Shown here one piece after another: positions 57,714-64,000 of a DNA stretch of 64,000 nt. Each line of letters starts with the position of its first letter. Position 1 is the stretch's first letter. The position numbers and the translations under genes were made by a program. The notes below the pieces were generated by a model. It was not told where the DNA came from and ran no database searches. It was given only the letters and a program-made list of their open reading frames with translations. The stretch comes from Myxococcales bacterium (lineage in GTDB: Bacteria > Myxococcota > Bradymonadia > UBA7976 > UBA1532), in contig JACKDM010000026.1 of NCBI GenBank assembly GCA_020633515.1, forward strand, positions 1-64,000, given 5' to 3'.

Positions 57714-58468
57714 CCCGGCCGCCGCCCCACGAAGACCTCGGTCAACACCACGTCGCGCGCCTCGTCCTCGACGTGCACCGCCCGCACCGCGGCCTCGAAG
57801 CCCACCGCGCGCAGCAAGCGCAGCCACGTCGCCCGCGGGAACACCGCCCCGACGTGCGGATCGTGCACCCCCTCGGTCGTGCCATCGGCGTGGCGCAAGA
57901 CATAGCTGTACTCGACCCGCACCTCGGTGCCATCGGGATCGGGCATCCACGTCCACTCCAGGTAACGCAGCCCCCGCCCATCCGCCGCGTCGCTGCCCCC
58001 GTGCGCCGTCGTCAGCTCCAGCGTCTCCCGCACCTCGTCGGGCACCAGCAGCACCCGCCCGCCCGGTCGCAGGTGCACGAACGCCGTCTCGAACGCCGCC
58101 TCGAGATCATCCTCGCTCAACATGTAGGTGATGGCATCGTGGATCAGCACCCGATCGAAGGTGCGCCCGAGCCGCAGCGTGCGCATGTCACCGATGACAT
58201 GCGCGCACTGCGGGTTGAGCTTCTGACTCATCGCCACCATCTCGGGAGAGAGATCGCTCAATGTCATCTGGAAGCGCCCCACCAGATGACTCGACAGGTG
58301 CCCCCCGCCCGCGCCCAGCTCCAGCACCGTGCCGCCCTCACCGCCGTCCTCGGCGAGCAGATCGCCGTAGACCAACGCCTCGTCGGCGTAGTCCTCCACC
58401 GGAGACAACAGCGGCCACCACTCGGCGAGCCGCCCATACAACAGCCCCGTGCCTCGCTCCGCGCTCAT
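57710..58468 (-). CDS. SAM-dependent methyltransferase (class I)
   Basis: 252 residues. Motif I VLELGAGGGHLSSHL, motif II TLSDLSPEMVAMSQKL, and FDRVLIHDAITYMLS and LRPGGRVLLVPDE all belong to the class I small-molecule methyltransferase fold. The substrate is unknown. The start follows GAGGGAGCCG. It is divergent from the aldolase and coupled to the membrane protein. Confidence 0.88.
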   Translation of the reverse strand: MSAERGTGLLYGRLAEWWPLLSPVEDYADEALVYGDLLAEDGGEGGTVLELGAGGGHLSSHLVGRFQMTLSDLSPEMVAMSQKLNPQCAHVIGDMRTLRLGRTFDRVLIHDAITYMLSEDDLEAAFETAFVHLRPGGRVLLVPDEVRETLELTTAHGGSDAADGRGLRYLEWTWMPDPDGTEVRVEYSYVLRHADGTTEGVHDPHVGAVFPRATWLRLLRAVGFEAAVRAVHVEDEARDVVLTEVFVGRRPG

Positions 58469-58595
58469 CGGCTCCCTCGCTCGGCCATCGCCTCGCCGCG
58501 AGCATGACCGCCGACACGCCCCGCGTCCAGCGCCTCTTGACGCCCCGCCCGCGCCGCGCCCATGCTCGCCGTGCAGAGGGAGGGAGAACCCATCG

Positions 58596-59234
58596 ATGGA
58601 CTTCGAGACCGCGTTCGCGCGCTGCCCGCTCGTCGCCATCCTGCGCGGCCTCACCCCGACCGAGGCGCTCGCCGTCGGCGAGGCGCTCGTGCGGGCCGGA
58701 CTGACGCTCATCGAGGTCCCGCTCGACGCCCCCGAGGCGCTGCGCAGCGTCGCCACGCTCGCCGAGATCGCCGGCGACCGCGCGCTCGTCGGCGCCGGAA
58801 CGATCACCCACACCCGCCAGCTCGACGCCGTCGTCGACGCCGGCGGCCGCCTCGCGCTCTCGCCGCACACCGATCGGGCCATCATCACGCGCGCCAAGGC
58901 CCTCGGCCTCGCCTGCCTGCCCGGCGCGCTCACCCCGACCGAAGCCATCACCGCGCTCGACGCCGGCGCCGACGCGCTCACGCTCTTCCCCGCGCAAGCC
59001 AGCTCACCCGCCGCGCTCGCCGCGCTGCTCACCGTGCTCCCCACCGGCGCCCGCGTGCTCCCCGTCGGCGGCGTCACCCCCGACGCGATGGGCCGCTGGT
59101 GGGCCGCCGGCGCCCGCGGCTTCGGGCTCGGCGGCACCCTCTACCGCCCCGGCCGCCCCGCCAAGGCCGTCGCCGAGCGCGCCCGCGCCTGCGTCGCCGC
59201 CATGACCGAGCCGATCGACGGCAGCGAAGGCTGA
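58596..59234 (+). CDS. KDPG/KDPGal aldolase-like protein lacking the Schiff-base lysine
   Basis: 212 residues of the right length for KDPG/DgoA aldolases. Family motifs are clear: VAILRGLTPTEA, LIEVPLDAPEAL, GAGTI, the usual K-x-F-P-A box, then VLPVGGVTPDAM, GARGFGLGGTLYRPG. In the key box the sequence is DALTLFPAQ, so Thr129 (codon ACG) stands where the Schiff-base Lys (AAG) is expected. It may be inactive, repurposed or carry a point error. The start follows GGGAGAACCCATCG. It is convergent with the ferritin-like gene, 7 bp apart. Confidence 0.85.
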   Translation: MDFETAFARCPLVAILRGLTPTEALAVGEALVRAGLTLIEVPLDAPEALRSVATLAEIAGDRALVGAGTITHTRQLDAVVDAGGRLALSPHTDRAIITRAKALGLACLPGALTPTEAITALDAGADALTLFPAQASSPAALAALLTVLPTGARVLPVGGVTPDAMGRWWAAGARGFGLGGTLYRPGRPAKAVAERARACVAAMTEPIDGSEG

Positions 59235-59241
59235 GCGACCA

Positions 59242-59811
59242 TCAGTGCTCGTGGCTGCTCGGGGTCGGAGAGACCTCCTTCTCGCCATCACCGAGCAGAT
59301 CGAGCAGATCGTCGGCGTGCTCCTCCTCGGTCGCGAGGATGTCCTTCATCAGGCGATGGGTCACCGGATCGTCGTCGCCGAGCCAGCGGATGATCTCGCT
59401 GTAGGTCTCGATCGCGATCCGCTCGGCGACGAGGTCTTCCTTGATCATCTCTTCGAGGGTCGTGCCCTCCGCGTACTGCGCGTGCGAGCGCGTCGCGAGC
59501 CCCTGCGGGTCGAAGTTCGGGCTGCCGCCGAGCTGCGTGATCCGCTCGGCGATCTGCATCATGTGCGCCTGCTCCTGCTGCGCGTGCTCGAGGAACTCCG
59601 CCCGCGCCGGCCCCGAGTGGGCGCCGGTCGCCATCATGTAGTGCTGCGTGTAGCGCAGCACGCACACGATCTCGGTCGCGAGCGCCTCGTTGAGCACCGC
59701 GATGACCTGCTCGCGGTCGGCGCGATAGGCATCGGTGACCGCGCCATCGTACATCTTGTCCCGGGCGCGGCGGCGGATCGCCTCGATGTCCATCTTGAAC
59801 GGCTGCTTCAT
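59242..59811 (-). CDS. Ferritin-like / bacterioferritin family protein
   Basis: 189 residues. The four-helix ferritin-like fold carries EIVCVLRYTQHYMM and FLEHAQQEQAHM (Glu plus E-x-x-H), then VAERIAIETYSEII and ATEEEHADDLLDLL, which together supply a di-iron site. The role is likely iron storage or oxidative-stress protection. The start follows AGGAGACCCC. Confidence 0.9.
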   Translation of the reverse strand: MKQPFKMDIEAIRRRARDKMYDGAVTDAYRADREQVIAVLNEALATEIVCVLRYTQHYMMATGAHSGPARAEFLEHAQQEQAHMMQIAERITQLGGSPNFDPQGLATRSHAQYAEGTTLEEMIKEDLVAERIAIETYSEIIRWLGDDDPVTHRLMKDILATEEEHADDLLDLLGDGEKEVSPTPSSHEH

Positions 59812-60000
59812 GGGGTCTCCTGCGCGGCGCCTCGTGCCGCTCTCGTCAGTCTGAGTCGAGGCGCCGAGAGGCGGTTACGGCGTCACCGGACACGCGTCGA
59901 ACCGCCCGGTGAGCGGATCGACGCCCGCTCGACCCCCCGGCGCCGGCGGCGCCTGACCCGCGGTGCGCCGCCGCGCTGCGCGCTTCGAAGCGAGGCCGGG

Positions 60001-60030
60001 TTGACAAGCGCCCGTCACGCCTCGTACTTC
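60001..60030 (+). promoter_or_regulatory. Candidate -35 element for the 60062 gene
   Basis: A consensus TTGACA at 60001-60006; the facing -10 (TACTTC, 18-base spacer) is poor. About 55 bp before the ATG. The 250-bp divergent gap holds no gene. Confidence 0.3.
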
Positions 60031-60061
60031 CCAAGCTGTCACCGCGAGGAGCCCGCGCGCC

Positions 60062-60544
60062 ATGCTCACCCGCCTGCTCGACGCCCTCGGCGTCCGCAAG
60101 CCGGCCCGAATCGAAGCCGGCGCCGCGCTGCGCCCCGGCCGCGCGGTGCTCTTCGGCACGTTGCAGTGCGAGACCCCCGTCAAATCACCCGTCTACGGCA
60201 AGCCCTGCGCCGCCTTCTACTACCGCGCCTCGTTCCGCCGCGCGAGCCGGGTCAAAGGCTTCGCGCAGGCGCTCCTCCGCGACGCGCTCGTCTACGCCGA
60301 CGGCCTCACCCTCGTCCTCGCCGACGGCGCGACCGTCACCCTCGCGCCGCGCAGCAACACCGACTTCGGGCGCGCGGACCACCAGGTGTTGCAGCAGAAG
60401 GGGATCGACGGCTTCCGCGCGATCGAGAAGCGGGTGCCGGTCGGCGCGCGGGTCGCCGCCCACGGCGTCCTCCGGCGCGCGAGCGGCGGCTGGCAGCTCC
60501 AGCTCGATCAGCTCGACCGCGAGGACGGCGCCACCGAAGGCTGA
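60062..60544 (+). CDS. GIDE-like domain protein, unknown function
   Basis: 160 residues. VLFGTLQCETPVKSPVYGKP followed by CAAFYYR resembles the GIDE/MULAN-type beta domain, which also occurs in many bacterial proteins. There are no membrane helices, unlike most GIDE proteins, so this is a tentative call. The start follows GAGGAGCCCGCGCGCC. It stands alone. Confidence 0.65.
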   Translation: MLTRLLDALGVRKPARIEAGAALRPGRAVLFGTLQCETPVKSPVYGKPCAAFYYRASFRRASRVKGFAQALLRDALVYADGLTLVLADGATVTLAPRSNTDFGRADHQVLQQKGIDGFRAIEKRVPVGARVAAHGVLRRASGGWQLQLDQLDREDGATEG

Positions 60545-60555
60545 CCGGGTCGTCG

Positions 60556-60579
60556 ATTCTGCCACCGGGTTGGCAGAAT
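60556..60579. terminator. Hairpin between convergent genes
   Basis: ATTCTGCCA, loop CCGGGT, TGGCAGAAT: a perfect 9-bp stem 12 bp after the stop of the 60062 gene and upstream of the class II aldolase stop in the opposite direction. There is no strong T-run; a bidirectional terminator is the simplest reading. Confidence 0.6.
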
Positions 60580-60690
60580 TGCCCCGTCCGCTGCAAGCTC
60601 TCGTGCCTGAAACGAAATCTCCCCACCGGGCCATGGCCGTCCTCGGCATATCCCATCGGCAGCTCGATCCCGCTCACCTTGCGCCTCCCT

Positions 60691-61386
60691 TCACCGGCAC
60701 GCCCTCCCCTGCGCCGCGAACACCCGCGCCTCGGCGGCGGCGAGCGCCTCGACGAGCGCGGCGCCGGCCTCGGCGGCGGTGCGGCCGAAGGCGATGACGC
60801 CGTCTTCGTGGCCGCCCATCGCGAGCACGCGGCGGTCGAGCAGCGCGGTCGTCTGCGCGAGGCGCGCGATCTCGCGGGCCATGGCGACGGTGCCATAGGC
60901 GACGGTGGGATCACTCACCGGCAGCCCGAGCGCCGCCGCGTCGCGCCAGATCACCGGGCAGTGGCCGTGGAAGACATAGCGGATGTGTCCGCCGAGGTCG
61001 TAGATGGCACCATGGGTCATCGACTCGCTCGACGGTGGCACCGCGCCCTCGCTCTGGACGCGGTTGTGCGCGATGGCATAGGTGCGCACCCACGCGAAGT
61101 CATCGAGCGTCGCGCAGGGCTTGCCGCCGGTCTGGGTGCCGCTGACGAGGAACGGCCGCGCGCCGCGCTCGCCGGGGAAGGGTCCGACCCGCGCCGAGAC
61201 GTTGCCATAACCCGCGCCGCCGTACCGCTGCGGGTCCTGCCCGACGAGCCCGAGGCGGGCGAGCACGGTGCGCCAGCCGGCGAGCTCGGCGGCGAGCGCG
61301 GCGAAGCGAGACGGCGCGAGCGGGGCGTGGGTGTGGCGCGCCTCGAAGCGGGTGACGCCCTCGGCGTCGGCGACGCCCACCGTCAT
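60691..61386 (-). CDS. Class II aldolase/adducin family protein
   Basis: 231 residues. Family motifs: GYGNVSARVG, SSESMTHGAIY, the metal-binding H-x-H in YVFHGHCPV and the later His in GGHEDGVIAFG. Enzymes of this fold are zinc-dependent sugar-phosphate aldolases, epimerases or dehydratases; the substrate is unknown. It follows hpt by 7 bp in the same direction. Confidence 0.88.
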   Translation of the reverse strand: MTVGVADAEGVTRFEARHTHAPLAPSRFAALAAELAGWRTVLARLGLVGQDPQRYGGAGYGNVSARVGPFPGERGARPFLVSGTQTGGKPCATLDDFAWVRTYAIAHNRVQSEGAVPPSSESMTHGAIYDLGGHIRYVFHGHCPVIWRDAAALGLPVSDPTVAYGTVAMAREIARLAQTTALLDRRVLAMGGHEDGVIAFGRTAAEAGAALVEALAAAEARVFAAQGRACR

Positions 61387-61393
61387 CGGCGCG

Positions 61394-61945
61394 CTACCAG
61401 GGCTGCCCGGGGCCGCGGTTGACCCCGATGAACGGCAGGTTGCGCAGCTTGCCGCCCATGTCGAGCCCGTAGCCGACGACGAAGGCGTCGGGGATGGTGA
61501 AGCCGAGGTAGTCGATCGGGATCGGGACCCGCGCCCGCGCCGGCTTGTGCAGCAGGCTCGCGATCCGCAGCGTCGCCGGGTGGCGGGTGCGGAACATGTC
61601 GAGCAGGTACTGCATCGTCAGACCGGTGTCGACGATGTCTTCGACGAGGATGACATGCTTGCCGGCGATGGGGCGCGAGAGGTCGCGGGTGACGCGCACC
61701 TCGCCGGTGGTCTCTTCGCCGTCGCCATAGCTCGACACGCCGAGGAAGTCGATGTCGACCGGCAGGTCGATGGCGCGCGCGAGGTCGGCGAGGAAGACGA
61801 AGCTGCCCTTGAGCACGCCGACGAGCACGACCTCGCCCTTGCCGCGATAGTCATCGGCGATGGCACGTCCCATCTCGGCGATGCGCGCGGCGATGGCATC
61901 GGCGGAGAGCATCACTTCGAGCTTGTCTTGGTCGTAGAATGGCAT
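61394..61945 (-). CDS. hpt: Hypoxanthine phosphoribosyltransferase
   Basis: 183 residues. The PRPP motif VILVEDIVDTGLTMQYLL, the N-terminal VVLVGVLKGSFVFLADLARA and DFLGVSSYGD are diagnostic. It salvages hypoxanthine and guanine to IMP and GMP. It starts 4 bp after the uracil phosphoribosyltransferase stop, so the two salvage genes form an operon. Confidence 0.95.
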   Translation of the reverse strand: MPFYDQDKLEVMLSADAIAARIAEMGRAIADDYRGKGEVVLVGVLKGSFVFLADLARAIDLPVDIDFLGVSSYGDGEETTGEVRVTRDLSRPIAGKHVILVEDIVDTGLTMQYLLDMFRTRHPATLRIASLLHKPARARVPIPIDYLGFTIPDAFVVGYGLDMGGKLRNLPFIGVNRGPGQPW

Positions 61946-61949
61946 CGCG

Positions 61950-62741
61950 TCAGATCCAGGAGTTGTTCATGAGTTCGCCGAAGCCACCGCCGCCGGGCAC
62001 GATGTACTGCCGCTCGTCGAGGCCGCGCTCTTCGTCCCAGCGGGCGCCGGGCGCGGTCGCGAGCACCTCGGGTGACGACATGCCGCGGTCGACGCGCAGC
62101 GCGTAGAGGGTGACGTCGGCGTCGACCGCGGTGAGCGTGCGCACGAACTCGGGGGTGATGATCAGGTTGAGCGTCAACAGCTTGCGCGGGCGCCCGAGGC
62201 CGGCGCCGAGGTAGGCGCGCATGGCGGTCGCGAGGCTGTTGCCGGTCGCGCCCATGGGATCGGGGAAGAGCAGCACCCGGTCGTCGATCGAGCCGCCGAT
62301 CTTGCTGCCGGCGATCGAGGCGCCGGTGACCTGGTCGGCGGCGTCGACGGTGCGCGCCATGATGAGATGGTCCTGCCGCACGCACTGCGGGTCGAGGATG
62401 CCATTGAGCGTGTCGTAGCAGATCTGGCTCGGGAGGATGCCGGCGCGGGCGATGTCGACGACGACGGTGGGGGTCGTGCGCTCGACGATCTCGCCGCGGA
62501 ACACGCCGTTGTCGGTCGTCGCCTTCATGCGGGTGTCGAGCGCGACCGCGCGGCGGGGGAACTCTTCGTTGATCACCGCGCGGATGAGGCTGGTGTAGAG
62601 CTCGCGGATCAGGGTGTTGAAGAGGGGCTGGCCGGTCTCGGGCACGCAGAGGCGGGCGAGCTGGGTGGTGAGGTACGGGTCGTCGAGGACGCGCACGTTC
62701 TTGCCGTAGTGGTGCTCGATCTCGCTGAGCTTGAACGCCAA
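61950..62741 (-). CDS. upp: Uracil phosphoribosyltransferase family protein
   Basis: 263 residues. The PRPP loop LLFPDPMGATGNSLATAM, the substrate-side VVVDIARAGILPSQI and the C-terminal uracil-binding end ERQYIVPGGGGFGELMNN fit UPRT. It is longer than the usual 208 residues, with extra sequence at about 105-150. The start codon is TTG, supported by an excellent GAGGAGG six bases upstream. Operon with hpt. Confidence 0.88.
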   Translation of the reverse strand: MAFKLSEIEHHYGKNVRVLDDPYLTTQLARLCVPETGQPLFNTLIRELYTSLIRAVINEEFPRRAVALDTRMKATTDNGVFRGEIVERTTPTVVVDIARAGILPSQICYDTLNGILDPQCVRQDHLIMARTVDAADQVTGASIAGSKIGGSIDDRVLLFPDPMGATGNSLATAMRAYLGAGLGRPRKLLTLNLIITPEFVRTLTAVDADVTLYALRVDRGMSSPEVLATAPGARWDEERGLDERQYIVPGGGGFGELMNNSWI

Positions 62742-62763
62742 GGGCGCCTCCTCTGGCTGCGGG

Positions 62764-62976
62764 TCACTTCGCGGCGAGCGGCAGGTGCGGCTGCTCGTGC
62801 GGGGCCGGCGCGCGCTCGCGGCCGTCGATCGGCAGGTCGGGCTGGTCGGGCGCCGCGGCGGCGGCGGGGCGGTGGCAGCGGCGGCAGCGGGGCTCGTAGT
62901 TCTCGAAGGCGCCGAGCACCACCCGGTCCTCGTCGATCACCTCGATCCAGCCGATCCCTTCGGGCGAGCGCTGCAT
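62764..62976 (-). CDS. Small C-x-x-C protein, unknown
   Basis: About 70 residues from the ATG at 62976. [20 protein letters not shown] is followed by YEPRCRRCHRP and a Pro/His-rich tail. The C-x-x-C could bind a metal, but there is no signal peptide, so a heme c role is unlikely. It lies 22 bp upstream of upp and is probably co-transcribed. Confidence 0.6.
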   Translation of the reverse strand: MQRSPEGIGWIEVIDEDRVVLGAFENYEPRCRRCHRPAAAAAPDQPDLPIDGRERAPAPHEQPHLPLAAK

Positions 62977-63037
62977 GGCGCGGCAATGTATGAGGGTCGC
63001 GGCCGCTCCGCAACCCACCATCGGGTGACAGCCGCCG

Positions 63038-64000
63038 TCAGGGGGTCGACGCGAGGCGGGGCGCGGGCGCGCCCGGCGCGATCAGGAGCCTGCGGGCGGC
63101 GAACTCGCCGACGGTCTCGGGGCGCACGCGGAGCACGTCGATGGCGTGGCGGAGGAAGGCGTCGAGGCGGTCGAGGATCGCCTCGACCTCGGCGGCGGTG
63201 GGCGCGATCACCGAGCAGCCGGGGTGCAGCGCGCGCGAGGTCATCGCGAGGTGCAGGCAGGGCACGCCGCGGGCGACCTCGGCGTCGGCGAGGCGGCAGA
63301 GCGCGGCGGCGTCGTGGCGGGCGGGGTCGAGCACGACCGGGCGCAGGCCGGCGCGGGCGAGGACGCGGCGGGCGGGCGCGGGCAGGCCGGCGAGCGCGCG
63401 GGCGACCGAGCCCGGCAGCGGGCGCTCGTGGCCGGCGGTGACGGGCACGACGAGCACCGGGCTGTCGCCGCGGGCCGCCGGCCGCTGACGGTCGGGGAAG
63501 TAGGGCACGCCGGGCGCCGCGCGCCAGTCGACGCCGCCGCGGCCGCGGCCGTCGGCGAGCGGGGTGACGCTGAGATCGGCGAGGTAGCCGCGGCGCTCGA
63601 GCGCCTGCAAGAGCGCGCCGTCGAGCCCGCCGCCGGCGGCGCGGTGGATCCGCGGCCGGCGGCCGAGCTGCTCGGCGATGCAGTCGGTGAGCGCGCCGAG
63701 CTTGGCCTCGACGGCGGCGGCGGGGACGGCGCTCGGGGGCACGGCGCGGAGGCGGTCTTCGTTGGCCTCGAACGGCGGTGTGCACCACGGCTGGAGGCAG
63801 GCGCCGACCTCGCCGCGGCCCTCGGCCCAGGCGTCGGCGAAGAGCGCGGCGCGGCGGGCGGCGACGGGCCAGGCGAGCAGCCACGTCGGGCGCACGCCGA
63901 AGCGTTCGAAGCGCCGCTGCACGCGGGGCAGGCCGTCGAGGTTGTCGAGCGTGGGCCGGGCCTGCACCTCGCCGCGCGGGCGGTCGGGGCCGACGGTGAT
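63038..64000 (-). CDS. Polysaccharide deacetylase-like protein (5' end off window)
   Basis: Partial: the frame is open to the right edge and the start lies beyond 64000. The visible 320 residues include TLDNLDGLPRVQRRFERFGV, RPTWLLAWPVA and GEVGACLQPWCTPPFE, matching divergent NodB-type deacetylases found in exopolysaccharide and envelope loci. In typical members the His of the second metal motif is in the segment E-I-G-x-H-x-H-P-W; here it reads EVGACLQPW, so those His residues are absent. It may be non-catalytic. Confidence 0.7.
   Translation of the reverse strand: MTVGPDRPRGEVQARPTLDNLDGLPRVQRRFERFGVRPTWLLAWPVAARRAALFADAWAEGRGEVGACLQPWCTPPFEANEDRLRAVPPSAVPAAAVEAKLGALTDCIAEQLGRRPRIHRAAGGGLDGALLQALERRGYLADLSVTPLADGRGRGGVDWRAAPGVPYFPDRQRPAARGDSPVLVVPVTAGHERPLPGSVARALAGLPAPARRVLARAGLRPVVLDPARHDAAALCRLADAEVARGVPCLHLAMTSRALHPGCSVIAPTAAEVEAILDRLDAFLRHAIDVLRVRPETVGEFAARRLLIAPGAPAPRLASTP

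Noticed and set aside
62764..62976. Small cytochrome c from the C-x-x-C-H sequence CRRCH
   Set aside because: No signal peptide or Met axial-ligand region; more likely a metal-binding pair or chance.

Overview
This is a very GC-rich, gene-dense bacterial segment. It contains no tRNA, rRNA, IS element, prophage or CRISPR array that I can see. The style points to Myxococcota or a close deltaproteobacterial relative (inference). The grounds are several lipoproteins with Asp-rich N-termini, a giant lipoprotein with C-x-DG-x-D-x-DGDG-type linkers, an FHA-GAF-sigma54 activator flanked by HEAT-repeat proteins, a large hybrid histidine kinase beside a PilZ protein, and a diheme cytochrome/sugar dehydrogenase pair.

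Layout. 1-8.6 kb: a Kef-type antiporter fused to PTS-EIIA-like and TrkA-N domains (runs off the left edge), a 1,285-residue surface lipoprotein, a pirin and a HAD phosphatase. 8.7-17.0 kb: an accessory-looking stretch with a DUF4011-type SF1 helicase whose terminal nuclease domain looks inactivated, a relic of a DUF899 gene, and a membrane-inserted KAP-like P-loop NTPase. 17.3-19.7 kb: cytochrome and sugar dehydrogenase lipoproteins. 19.7-30.6 kb: one long minus-strand gene train, with a TonB-dependent receptor, a complete TonB2-type energising complex (DUF3450, large ExbB/TtpC-like, ExbB, ExbD, TonB, TPR lipoprotein), then TatD, TcdA and NadA. 30.8-34.1 kb: two convergent genes broken by many one-base shifts, plus a 37-codon ORF and an unknown gene tightly coupled to the second. 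34.8-36.0 kb: a gene-free stretch full of perfect hairpins. 36.0-46.3 kb: OmpA-like and beta-propeller envelope proteins, ClpB, a pectate-lyase lipoprotein, Nudix, sirtuin and an Imm11-like unknown. 46.3-51.0 kb: PilZ protein, hybrid kinase and a signal-peptidase-I-like protein that lacks both catalytic residues. 51.1-57.3 kb: HEAT lipoprotein, sigma54 activator, HEAT protein, deoxynucleoside kinase and SnoaL-like protein. 57.2-64.0 kb: membrane protein, methyltransferase, KDPG-type aldolase lacking its lysine, ferritin-like protein, class II aldolase, hypoxanthine and uracil phosphoribosyltransferases, and a polysaccharide-deacetylase-like protein running off the right edge.

How it fits together. 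The clearest functional unit is the TonB2-like uptake operon with its receptor. The signalling genes at 46-55 kb look like two adjacent modules: pseudo-peptidase/kinase/PilZ on the minus strand, and HEAT/FHA-sigma54/HEAT on the plus strand. They diverge from a shared 117-bp region that carries a promoter and a perfect 14-bp palindrome. Several proteins have lost their expected catalytic residues by substitution (first EIIA domain, helicase nuclease domain, signal peptidase, aldolase, GGDEF-like domain). An 8-mer, ATGGCATC, is strikingly over-represented, including in non-coding DNA.
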